A stretch of 64,000 nucleotides of DNA from Amorphophallus konjac. Its lineage: Eukaryota > Streptophyta > Magnoliopsida > Alismatales > Araceae. The stretch is taken from assembly GCA_022559845.1 (NCBI GenBank), contig CM040120.1, positions 167,382,334 to 167,446,333 on the forward strand. The letters are read 5' to 3'. Under the pieces are notes generated by a model. The model saw nothing but the letters and a program-made list of their open reading frames with translations, had not been told where the DNA came from and ran no database searches. The position numbers and the translations under genes were made by a program. The stretch's first letter is position 1. Each line of letters begins with the position of its first letter. Shown here piece after piece: positions 32,393 to 42,968 of the stretch.

Positions 32393-34171
32393 GTACTGTC
32401 ATGTTAATTATGAGAGTAGCTCCTACCTGTCAGTCGCCAGCAGTCATGGACTGTGTTGCCAATGTTTCCACAGTGGTAGAAGCAAGGAGGGTGATTTCTT
32501 TTGAACGCCAAGGGGAGTGTCGACCTGTCCGAATAGAAGTGTCGACTCTTCTGATTCCCCATGCGGTTCTGTGCAGAGTTCTACTGCATACGACCACTGC
32601 CAGGATTGACCTGTCTTTTGCCCTTGATTTCAGCAGCAATTCTTGAATTCTTTCATGCTCTTAGTTCATCATTATTCAAGGTGAGACAGTCATGTACAGT
32701 GTGACCAAACATGCCACAATGAAAGCAATAAACATTCATTTTATGAGAGGCATGGTAGTCATCATGGCGTTTCCTATTGTGCATGTCAAGACTAGCAGAC
32801 TTAAGGATTTGTTGATGCATAAGAGCCTCCCCTTTCTGCTTACCAATGCATTTTTGGTTTTTCTGATCAGCATGAGGTATTGGGAGGCGGTAAGAAGTGC
32901 TGGCTTCATTCTTACCCAAATCTCCTTCATGATGACCTACTCTTATGTCTAAGAGTTTCTTCATACTTTCTTTATCCTGCATACACTTAGACAGAGAGTC
33001 ATTTATATCTTTGATTTCATTCTCCAATGAGCAGACGTGCAGCTCGGTTTCAGCGAGGTCCTCCTCACATACAGCCAATTGCTCATTGAGCATAGCATTA
33101 ACCCCCTTGTAATTTTCAATCCCCATTTGAAGTTCATTCAGTTTTTCAGAACTGTCATGGGCAATACCCTTGCCCTTCTCATAAGTGGACAGTTTTTCAA
33201 GCAACATGTCATTTTGTTCTTTTACCATGTTTATTTCTTCAATCAGCCTTGTATTAGGGATTTGCTTGTCCATCATGGTTTGTTCATTAGAGATTGATTT
33301 AGGTTGATTTTGAAGTTGTCTTATGATTTCTTCCAACCTAGTGATTTCAGCTTGAAGGATTCCATTTTAATCTATTAGGAATGTAATGGTTTGCTTACTC
33401 ACATCCAAGTCAGAGGCAAGAGTGTCGTTTAGCTCTTCAAAAGTTGAACAGTTGTTACAGAAAAGACTTTCATTCTGACGGATTGGTTGGATTTTAAGTT
33501 TTCGAACAGTCTCTTCCAACCTTATGATTTCTTCTTGAAGGATTTTGATTTCATCGCTTAGACATACGATGGTTTGTTTGTTTAGGTCCAAATCAAAAGC
33601 AAGAGTATTGTTGAGCTCTTCAAGGTTTGAACAGTTTTCACAAGCATGACTCTTACCTTGACCACTTTTCTTCAAATCCTTTTTCAATCTTTTACTTTCA
33701 TATTTCATCTTTTTGTACTGCTCGATGAACTGATCATATGCACCCATAAGGTCTTCAAATGTAAAGTCTTCAGAATTAGAGCTTACCTGCGATGAGGATG
33801 GATTGCTTGACTACTCTAATCGATCAGCCATAAGCCATTGATGCTCTTGATCTTCTTTCTCATGGATGTCCATCAACACTTCCAGAACTTGCATAGCCGT
33901 GCTGCAGGTAGACAAGATCAAGTAATTTGTCATCAACCGCAGCTTTGATTAAGTTGAGTGCAGCAAGGTTATTATCATGTTTGGTCTTATGTTCAACTGA
34001 CCATATATTTGAATTTGATGGCAGCTCATTTGGACCAATGTATATAAGGTTCCACAATTGTGGATCTATGAATTTGACATAGATGTACATTTCTCTTAGC
34101 CATATCGAAAAATCTAAACCATCACACATAGGCGGAGAAACCTTCGAAGCATCTTTAGCAGATGAAGCCAT
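32393..34171 (-). pseudogene. gag of element S, broken and cut by N2
   Basis: The likely start is at 34171 (MASSAKDASKVSPPMCDGLDF). It matches the copia gag N-terminus, with a conserved Trp in FSIWLREMYIYV. Frameshift near 33880. A heptad-rich coiled-coil region (33750-32900) contains a tandem duplication of about 180 bases, each copy opening with a C-x-x-C-S-x-x-E-E-L-N pattern. The second copy has a TAA at 33367-33369. A zinc knuckle CFHCGMFGHTVHDC lies near 32680, then a stop at 32653. A second knuckle-like CFYHCGNIGNTVHDC lies near 32460. N2 breaks the frame at 32393. Layout matches the gag of C. Confidence 0.8.
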
Positions 34172-34232
34172 TTTCTCAAAATGCACTGGGATCTTTCCCT
34201 GCAGATCGTAGGATCTAAGAATAGTAGAGCTA

Positions 34233-34245
34233 GGCTCTGATACCA
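34233..34245 (-). other. Primer binding site of element S
   Basis: TGGTATCAGAGCC on the - strand lies two bases from the LTR end. It is complementary to initiator-Met tRNA. Confidence 0.9.
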
Positions 34246-35626
34246 ATTGTTGGGTCCTACGGAGTGCAATCGGATCTAGAAGGGGGGTTGAATAGATCCT
34301 ATTGATAGCTATGACCTATTTAAAACTTGAACTCTAAACACATGAATCACTCCTATAAACCAATAAAACACTTAGACACATATCGCAGCGGAATAGATAG
34401 GAATGGAGCAAGTAATAATGTTAAAGCACGATGCTCAGTTCAAACATGTCGACACCCCATCGGGTAGGTCGACACACCTTCTACGGATCCTGGGTATGTA
34501 AACACCACAGGTTGACACTCCCAGCGGGCAGGTCGACACACCTTCTACTGATCTGAACCATAGAGATCTTAGATCAGAGTAGCTGGGTGTGAAATGACTT
34601 GCTTAGTGTGTGAGAACTGAGGTGATCACTAAGGTGCATGAGTGTTAAACGAGGTGACTTTCCTTGGCAAAGCTTTCACCTTGATACCTGTGTGCAATAG
34701 TGCAATAGGCAGCCCAAGGAGGTAATGCGTTTAAAGACATAGGGGATAATAGACTACTCACTCATCGTGATACCTTCCTCTACTAGGCAGATGCTTCAAA
34801 TGTCTGTAAGCAAGAGTGTTGCAGACACCTGAGAAGATGCACGTTAGCAACGATAGCAGGAGGATCAAGATGAGAGTGTTGTGCAAGCAGAACGCTTGAG
34901 TGTGCAGAGAAAATAAATAGCGTAAGTAGCACACGAACCTGTGAAATGGGGATAGAAGTTATAGAACAAGCTCACAATGTATACAACCCACAACACAAGG
35001 ATTTTAAGGTGGTTCGGTTGTTAGCCCACAACCTATGTCGACCACACACCAAACTCAGTGTGGCTTTTCGGCTGACACACAGCTTTATCCGCTGAGCAGC
35101 ACATCTTGCTTACACAGCTGAGCAACACAGCTTGCTTACATAGCTGAGCAACACAGCTTGCTTACTGCTAACTAACAGCTTGAATCACCAAGAGGATCTG
35201 ATCCTCTCTTCCTCTGAAACCACAGAGGGAACCCGGTCCCTAAAAGAGGGGATCAGAAAAGCTAGATGTATTGGTGATAGACGAACCGTAACAAATAGAA
35301 ATTGAATACTGCAAGTGCAGTGGAGAAGGAATAGAGATTTTGTAGACACCAGCTAAGAGAATGGATCAAGACAACGGAGCTGGTGGCTGCAGCTACAAGA
35401 TTGGATCCAAGGATCTTTTTCTTCAAACACCGGTAGACTGCAGGGTTTGTCTTCTCTCTCAAGGCTACTCTCTTCTTATTCTTCTACTACTCACAGCACT
35501 GGACTATGTCAACCAAGTGCTGGGGCTGCTCTCACGCTTTCTTAGGAATGTTTTTGGAGGTTGGTCTAGAGCGTGGCACTGTGTGGATGGCAGCAGCAGC
35601 TCCTCTTCAGTTGAGGAAGCTTGGTA

Positions 35627-35634
35627 TAAATAGG
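35627..35634 (-). promoter_or_regulatory. TATA-like box, S 5' LTR
   Basis: TATTTATA on the - strand is followed by AAGCTTCCTCAACTGAAGA, which aligns with the sequence after the C promoter box. Confidence 0.5.
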
Positions 35635-36339
35635 TAAAAACTAGTTGTATAGTTAGGGAAAAATGGCGCCCAGAAGTCACAGATGGACCATTGTACCGAC
35701 TGTATTTTTCCCTCCATAATTTCCCTTGAGGCATGCGTCGGGGTGAAGTGAGAGCTTGGAGTGTTCCAGGCAAGTTCCATGTTCGATGGCGGCGGCACCT
35801 GGAACAAGTGACTGAGTCTTCTCATTCGGATGCTTGGAGATCTTTTCATTAAATGCTCCTACAGGCCTGTTGTCATACATTGGCTGAGCCCAGCTTTTAG
35901 TACAAGGAAGGTACGTTGGTAGACTGTGGGAAGAATCAGACAAGATCTCCCTTTAGATAGCATCAGATACTTACAACTACTCTCCCTCAGAAATGCAGTC
36001 TTCTTATTCTGCTCAAGTGTACTCTTCTGCGAACTTGGCTGGTCCGACAGTCCATTGATCGACAGTGAGATAGAGGCAGACTGCGGAGTGTCCTATTCCC
36101 AGCAGCAGACACTCTGGACAGGCAGATAGATAAGACTGACATCGCGACAGACTGAAGTGGCTCTTCCAGCTGGATTTCTGACAAAACCATCTCCAAAAGG
36201 TAGATAAATGAAGGATAAGATGGTTTAGCGAAAAGTCAAGCCTTTGGACATGGTCCAGACCCCAAAATCCTTGATTTTGATGATTTGCGATTCCTTTTTC
36301 TCTCTCTGGATGGTCAACTGATCTGACAGTTTATTGGCT

Positions 36340-37260
36340 TGAGGATCTCTGAAAGAACAAGGGTGTGCCGACACTTTCCTAGCAGTGTGTCGAGACAACC
36401 CATTGAAGGCCCTGAGGAATCGTTCTGGTTGAACATGGATGTGTCGACACTTCCCTGTCAGTGTGTCGAGAGATCCCTTTAAAAGCCTTGAAGATAGCTT
36501 CTGCCGATTTCAAAACACGTTCTGGTTGAACGTTGATGTGTCGACATTTTACACTTAGTGTGTCGGGACATTTAGTGAGTGTCTTGAAGATCCATGGCTA
36601 ATGTGTCGAGACAACACCAAAAAGGTGTCGGAACATGTGAGGCATGAGCAGAGTTCTCGCATGAGGGTGTCGAGACAGAAGTGCCAATGTGCAGAGATTT
36701 TCACACAAGTGTGTCGACACTTTTCACTCAGTGTGTTGAGACATTAGTGAGTCCAGAGTCTTAGACAGAACACCTTCGGCTTGATTTCATACACGTTCTG
36801 GTTGAATATAGATGTGTCAACACATTCTTGTCAATGTGTCGAGACATTCCTTTGAACGGTCTTGAGGACTGCTTCTGCTTCAGCTGATTTCTTCTTGAGG
36901 TGTCGAGACATTTGTGAGATGTGTCGGCACATGCTTTATGTGCAGAGTTGTCATCCGAAGGTGTTGAGATATTTTCTTCTAATTCAGCCCTTGATTGGAG
37001 TATGCTCCGACCTTGATGTTTGGACCTTGAGCAACATGCACAGACTTTGTCTTGCCATAAGGTAAACCTGATATCTGTTGGCCAGGGGTTGCACGGACCT
37101 AGATCTTCTTATGTGCTCAGACCTTAGCTCATTGTAACAGAAACTTGCACCGACCTGATATTGATTAGCTCTGGATGTGCACTGATCTTCCTTTGCTATA
37201 TCGCAATAAAGACATGCACGGACCTTAGTCATTTTCCTTGGCCTTCTTGCATCGACCTTG
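36340..37260 (-). repeat. TG-N4-GAC motif array in U3 of the S 5' LTR
   Basis: Palindromic GTGTCGACAC and TGTCGAGACA often come in pairs 15-20 bases apart (36365-36970). They are followed by TGCTCCGACCT, TTGCACAGACTT, TTGCACCGACCT and ATGCACGGACCT (37005-37250). Most fit TG-N4-GAC. The 3' LTR copy is at 1330-2240. Confidence 0.85.
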
Positions 37261-37520
37261 GTCCTTCTTTCTTGTGCAGCCTAATGCCTCATCTGTGTGA
37301 CTTACTTGATTTCTTTCTATCTTCACAGACACACTTTGTTGCCGATGTGGGCTTGACCTGAAATGCATGAGTATTTGTCTATATGAAATACAGGTCAAAG
37401 TATATTAATGAATCATAGTCAGACATCATTGAGAAAAAAGAATATTATACATAAGCCCAACATACATAGTCAGCCATTATCAAAACAATGGAGTTACACA
37501 TGTTATACACTTGTCCAACA

Positions 37521-38069
37521 CACAAGACCCAAGACACCAATACTAAGGCTTACCTTGAAAAGACTCCACCAAACAAGATGAGAAGAATCAAGCTCAACAA
37601 TAGAAGCTCACCAAGAAGGAAAATCCCAGGTCGCTTGAGCATCTTCTCAATCAAGGGAATCTAATCGAGCACTTTGACAGAAGCAAGACACATCAGGAGC
37701 TGCACGGACTTAAGCTGGGATGACCAAACCAACGTAAGAATGTGTACGGCCATCAGACCAACACTAAAAGTCAACAGCAACCTGAATAAACCATGGAAAA
37801 TCTCGAACAATGTACTGCAGATTCAAGCCTACTGGCGAACTCTGCCAAGTACAACACGATCGAGACAAACACCACGACGAAAAGAGCATCCCATCGCATC
37901 CTGACGAGAGCAAAACCATCTCGTACAGTGCCAACATGGCACGCACAAGACAACACACGAAAAATGAAACGACAAGGATCGCAAACCTAATGCCAGCTGA
38001 AGATTGTACTGGACTTTCAGGACTCTGGATACTGTATATCCCGGATTCCCATGTACTTCACATAACAAT
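37521..38069 (-). other. 5' leader of element G
   Basis: This non-coding stretch lies between primer site and gag start. Only short overlapping frames occur in it. It ends where element S inserted. Confidence 0.6.
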
Positions 38070-38081
38070 GCTCTGATACCA
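38070..38081 (-). other. Primer binding site of element G
   Basis: TGGTATCAGAGC on the - strand is two bases from the LTR end at 38084. It is complementary to initiator-Met tRNA. Confidence 0.85.
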
Positions 38082-38854
38082 ACTGTGACGACCCAGATCC
38101 CAGATACCGGGCATACCCGATAGGACTACTGAGTAAACCCGATACCACTTGGAACCCGTGAAGCCTCCCAAGAGCTGTAAAGCTCTGAAGGGATAGAAGG
38201 ATTGTCGTGTAGTACATTGACGCTGCAGAAATATAACAGTAAGTAATTAAATTTCATTAGATCAGTTTGCTAAAGTAGCAGAAATAAAATTACTTCTTAA
38301 TTAACAATTTAAATTTAACAATTATACTAGAGTCCAGTCCAAAGGAAAGACAAGCAGTATAGTCAGCAGAAGGAAGAACGTACACTGAGGTCGGAGGAAA
38401 ACCGACGCAGGTACCACTGGCAACTATGAACACGCCACACCAGGAACCGCGGAAGCAGAAGATGCCACCCACCTGAAAAGTAGGGGTGAGCCTCGTGTCA
38501 CTGGCCCAGTAGAGGTCACACAGATCCCCACTGAAAAACAACATAGTAACATGCTAAAACAACAGGTGAACAGCAGGAGTAGTAAAGCAGGAAAACTAAA
38601 CTACAAAGCTGTAAAAGAAAATTGGAAACGAAAAGAGTGGAGTAGCTAAAAGAAAAGAGAAAAAGCCGTACCTCAAGGAAAACACGACTGCCGAACTAAC
38701 CTCGGCCTCCCAAACTACTCCGAGCAGCAACAGGACGGCAGACCCTGATCTCACAGAGTGAGGCATCCCTGATCCGTCGACAACCTCATGGCCTACTAAA
38801 GCAGACAAAAAAGCCTAGAAAGGACCTAGACAGACACAGACGCCCTAAAGCATA

Positions 38855-38920
38855 CACGACTCGATTGTCGTGCACGCTCTTCTAGACACGATCACACACA
38901 CACACGACTAGAAGGTCGTG
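38855..38920. repeat. Two CACGAC-N6-GTCGTG inverted repeats in the G LTR
   Basis: CACGAC TCGATT GTCGTG (38855-38872) and CACGAC TAGAAG GTCGTG (38903-38920) share arms and loop length but not loop sequence. Both continue GCAC. Confidence 0.85.
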
Positions 38921-39959
38921 CACTTGACACAACACTGACCTCGGGGAAGACCATGAGAAGGCTAACCCATAAAGGTCACGACACATGAGAAACGCGAGAG
39001 TCACGTGTCACGTGACGAAAGTACCTCCTCACTAGAAGAACAGCCAGCTGCGTCCACTGACGTCTTATGTTGCGCCTACAAGTGTCTCGTCTACTATGCC
39101 GCTGAGCACACGGCATAGACTAAGACACTATAACCAGAACAGGAACCACAGTAATGAGTGACTAGTCAGGGTAACGCCCGTCGGCGCTAGTCCAAATTCC
39201 CTTGACCACGTGTGCACACACCGACTCTTGCCTAGAGCCAGGTCTCTAGCCAGTTTCCCCCCAGTAAGGACACTACTGTAAGCAGTGGCCCATGGAAACT
39301 AGCTTAAAAACTGTACCTCAGGAACTGCCATTCCACCACTCCTAGGTGGGACAACACGCCGTAACATGCCGTCAGGCAACGACTAGTGGAGGCTCGCTAG
39401 ACACAGAACTCCGAAACAGAAGTGTTGTAGTACAGATATGCGAGCAAACATTATCGTACGTACTACGAAGCATAGGACACGAGGTACCATACCCGACTGC
39501 TACCTGACTCAGGCCAGTCAAGTAGACATGTAGACACAATGATCCTTGAATCAGAAGACTCGGGGTCAAGATCGTTGTACAAAACGGTACAAGCCGTCAA
39601 TCGGTCTAATCCTAAGCCAAAAGAAACAACCGTAGAAAATGACACATGGAGACCTGAGGAATCAACAAGACCCTCAGCACACCTGGATACGTAAATCGAG
39701 GTAAGACGATATCTCGAGACATCCAGAACCATGTCTCGAATTGGACGGAACCTCCGAGACACACACAAGGTTACCTGTCAACCACTGGGTCTAACCGGGT
39801 TGATCATAACTTGACAACAACTCCACAACAGCACAGAAACCGAAGCATACATGGATACCTTATATCGTGGTCATAGCCCTCATAGGACATCAAGAGACAT
39901 CTACAGGACGATAGGCAAACCACAAGGTCAAGCCATGACAATTAGAAATCAAAATATCA

Positions 39960-40320
39960 AAAATACCACAGGCATTAACGCATTCTAACCCTATAGCACG
40001 AACTCAATGCACTAAACAGCCCAAACACGACAACGCCCGAAATTACCAGATCGCGCTCGCCATGGATAGCACGATAAAACAAGATCGCACCTGCCAAGAG
40101 CAGCGCATTGTGGATGATCGCGCTTGGAAAGCATAGCGCCTTCTTCAAGAACGCGCTCGACACCCCTAGAGGGATAAAAGAGATCGCGCTCATCACATAG
40201 AGCGCATTCCCAACCGCATCTACCGCTCCTTCAAGGAACATGGTGTATCGCGGTGTCGCGTTCTACTGAGAACGCAGTGCCCACATATAGCGTGTTCACG
40301 TCCGGAGCGAATATCGGGAA
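39960..40320. repeat. GCGC-core motif cluster in the G LTR
   Basis: GATCGCGCTC, AGCGCATT, TAGCGCCTTC, AACGCGCTCG and GTCGCGTTCT recur at irregular intervals of about 15-40 bases in AT-rich spacers. In layout this resembles the motif arrays of the other LTRs. Confidence 0.65.
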
Positions 40321-42122
40321 AATTCACACGAAAACCCTATTCCACGCCCCAATCGTCGCCAGAATGACGAGGAAACACTTATAACCACCTCACCAACCTT
40401 CCCCAAGCCGGAAGGTGCCAAACCACGCTAAAAAATACTTAAAAATGGGTGATTCCCATGAATAGACCCAAAATGACACACAAGGGGAGCCGACCTCCTA
40501 CTGGCCCCAAATCACGGCCAAATGCAACGAAACTAGTAGGAATGGCATACAGACATCCTAGGGGTTCGAATGATACTAATTATATTAAGAATGGTCGCAA
40601 TTTTTCGGCGAACCCTACGAACTCCTAAAATCACGGTTTTACCTAAACGAGCCTAAACTCGCCCGTTCTAGCACCGAACAACATGAAATTGCACGAAAAC
40701 GTGCAGGAAGAGTAGGTGATCCATCTCCCTACCTCCACCGAAGAAACCGTGAGCCGAAGCGACTAAACCGCGTCGAAAATGCCAAATCAACGAGCTGCGC
40801 CTTTTCGGAATCCACCGAGGGATCGCGCCTCGCCACGTTCAAATTGTCGGCCCATCTTGCGTCTTGATCACTCCATCGCGTCCCCGCCTCGGCCAGCTCC
40901 GCAACGGTGTGCACCCAGCGCCGAGAGAACCAGAGGGGAGAGAGAATGAAGAGAGAGAGAGGAACGTGAGAAATGAGGGAGGAGAGAGGGAATAAAAGAA
41001 TAAATAGAAAAGAAAATTTGGATTTTTCCTAATTTTCAAAAATTCAATTATTAGCCCGAAAATCCACTAATTCAGAAAAATATGCAAAAATAGTCGAAAC
41101 GATCATCAGGAAAAGTACATCGTAACTACGGCATCCACGAGTCGATGAATTGAGAGATAAACTCACCGTAGGGTTCCATAACTAGTATGAGAGAAAAACC
41201 CACACGGATAGTAAAACTCAACTTAGGACCTACAAAAGCGATCCGAAACTCTCCGAAAAGGATCTGAAAGACCCAATAAGAATCCGATAAGCATTACAGC
41301 AACCTCACTGAAGCATACAGTAGGGATCAAAGCATAGATGACTGAAACAACAAGTAAGTTCAATGTAATCTAAATTGATCAGATATAAAGATCCTAAGCA
41401 TACATCTATTGTAAATTAAAAGGCAAACAAACAAACTACTGCACAGATGATTTTTAGGTGGTTCAATTTTCACCTACATCTACCCCACACTCAGACCTGA
41501 GTGTGGCTTACTGCTGCCTAATAACTTGAACCGCTGCGCCCCATAGCTTGCGTCCGCTGAGCATTATAGCTTAGCTTACAGATCGATGTGCATCACAGCT
41601 TACTGTCCGAGGTATCCACCTCGCCTGTTGAGCAGTACATCTTAGATCTGCTGACTAACAGCTTGATGTTCAACAAGAAAATGAAAGAAATCAATGATGA
41701 ACAAGCAACACCGGAAAGCTGTAAATGGAATGCAAACAATATAACTCACGTAAGAGCTAACCTGGCTTGGATCTGATCCAAAGCCCAGTAGAGTCAAATC
41801 TTCAAGAACTACTTCAATTGCTCCATAATCTCTTCTCTCGAGATCCCTCTTCTTCACTATCTCATAATCCCTCTTCTCTCTCTGTCTCACACTCTTCTTT
41901 CTCTCTGATTTCGGCTAAATTACGAGACTCTATTTTCTTCTCAGATTTCTTCTTCTCTACTGCTCTCTCAGACTGCTTATAATCTCTCTCTCTTCGAGCT
42001 TCCTTGCTCTTCTCTCTAATCATCCTAATTCCCTTCTTCTATCTCTCGAGCTCTCTTTTCTTTTCTGCTACACTCTTAATTCTCCTCTCTTCTATCTCTA
42101 TTATGATATGAAGGAACTGGTC

Positions 42123-42135
42123 TCTATTTATAGGC
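42123..42135 (-). promoter_or_regulatory. TATA box, D LTR
   Basis: GCCTATAAATAGA on the - strand lies downstream of the motif array and upstream of a GA-rich leader. Confidence 0.7.
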
Positions 42136-42439
42136 TCGCGAGAATTGGGCACATGGGAAACACGTTTCTCGCCCAAGGAATATCGATCTGGATGTGCTAC
42201 TGATGGTCCACATGGCAGATGCTGAGGATGAGTTGTCCACGTGGCAGAATATCCAGGCACCGCTCCTTCTTGGCTCATGTGCTTGTTTAAGTTGATGACT
42301 TCGAGCCACGAGACTATCTTCGGCCCTTCAGGTGTACGATCCAGTTGCTTTAGACTTTTGAGTCTCAAGTCCCTGTTAAAAAGATAAAAGGCATTTCATC
42401 AAACACATTATAGTCAAAACACTTTAGAGTATATGCTTA

Positions 42440-42968
42440 ATACTGAATGCAGTCATGTTATGGCAATTTTACTGACCTTAGAAAGAATAAGATATGAATA
42501 TGCTCAGACCTATTAGATGCACATTTAGACCTATAGAACTATATGCTTAGACCTTGTATGTGCATGTGCCCTGACTTGCGTAGATAGAAGTCTATCCATA
42601 TGCTCAGACCTAGTGCAATATGTACTTCTACTTTAACTAGGTCTTTTATGCATGTGCTTGGACTTGATGTGCTTCTGGTGAGCAGATGCACCGACCTGTT
42701 ATGTTGACTGTGCTCATACTTAATAGTGCTGTATGCAAGGACTCGCATGAAACATGTGCTTCGACAATGTACTTCACATATGCTTAGACCACAAATTCAC
42801 ATATGCTTCGACTTGATTATGCACTGTATTACATATGCTTAGACTTGATTATGCATGCTGGCATATATGCTCAAACTTGATAGAGCAATATGCACAAACC
42901 TTATTTATGCTATCGTGCAAATGTGCAAAGACTTCATTATGCTATATTGCATATGTGCACAGACCTGA
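42440..42968 (-). repeat. TG-N4-GAC motif array of the D LTR, part 1
   Basis: On the + strand the motifs read ATGCTCAGACCT, ATGCTTAGACTT, TGTGCACAGACCT and the like, separated by about 15-40 bases. The array is interrupted by element E and resumes at 60388. Confidence 0.85.
42964..42968. repeat. Target site duplication of element E, left copy (CCTGA)
   Basis: CCTGA precedes the E LTR start at 42969 and recurs at 60383-60387 after the other LTR. Confidence 0.9.

Larger units (their letters stand above)
1297..37520 (-). mobile_element. Sirevirus-like Ty1/copia element S, heavily interrupted
   Basis: Two near-identical segments, 1297-2489 and 36329-37520, are the two LTRs of one - strand element. 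Next to the left one is a polypurine tract (2490-2505), so it is the 3' LTR. Next to the right one is a primer site (34233-34245), so that is the 5' LTR. Between them, S-derived pieces are the gag (32393-34171) and the 3' non-coding zone (13750-14472 and 2506-2640). The rest is inserted elements C, T, N1 and N2. No S pol is seen. It was either absent from the start or lost at the junction at 21122/21123. That the two ends belong to one element is inferred from family identity, strand and order. Confidence 0.7.
34248..37520 (-). repeat. 5' LTR of element S
   Basis: The LTR starts TGTTGGACAAG at 37520 and ends GGACCCAACA at 34248, 3273 bp. U3 holds TGC-type motifs (37000-37260) and GTGTCGACAC palindromes (36360-36970). 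TATTTATA at about 35627-35634 is the likely TATA box, in the same context as in C. The leader has hairpins including CCACAC/GTGTGG (35042-35063), GAGGATC/GATCCTC near 35194 and CCTCTG/CAGAGG near 35211. Confidence 0.9.
37521..41298 (-). mobile_element. Ty3/gypsy element G, 5' LTR and leader only
   Basis: A - strand LTR with an initiator-Met primer site is followed by about 550 bases of leader and then cut by element S at 37520. The LTR is related to the H LTR at 1-1296. Long LTRs starting TGTAATGC and ending TCACA with this primer suit chromoviruses. The coding part is not in the window. Confidence 0.75.
38084..41298 (-). repeat. 5' LTR of element G
   Basis: The LTR starts TGTAATGCTTATC at 41298 and ends GGGTCGTCACA at 38084, 3215 bp. 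It contains CACGAC-N6-GTCGTG inverted repeats (38855-38872 and 38903-38920) and a cluster of GCGC-core motifs (39960-40320). GA repeats lie near 40925-40990. No coding frame is credible. Confidence 0.75.
41299..42968 (-). repeat. LTR of Sirevirus-like element D, promoter-proximal part
   Basis: The segment shares its layout with the C and S LTRs. It has a TGCTTAGACTT-type array (42440-42968), a TATA box at 42123-42135 and a GA-rich leader (about 41820-42110). It also has TTTTTAGGTGGTTC followed by a hairpin CCACACTCAG/CTGAGTGTGG (41485-41506). Element G cuts it at 41298, and element E at 42969. The other part is 60388-60918. Confidence 0.75.

Noticed and set aside
34233..34245. TGGTATCAGAGC-type sites could be read as tRNA gene ends.
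   Set aside because: They are complementary to a tRNA 3' end, lie next to LTR ends and have no tRNA cloverleaf around them. They are primer binding sites.
36340..37260. The TGTC cores in the S palindromes suggested auxin response elements.
   Set aside because: The equivalent motifs in C and D lack TGTC and keep only TG-N4-GAC, so the auxin element does not explain the class.
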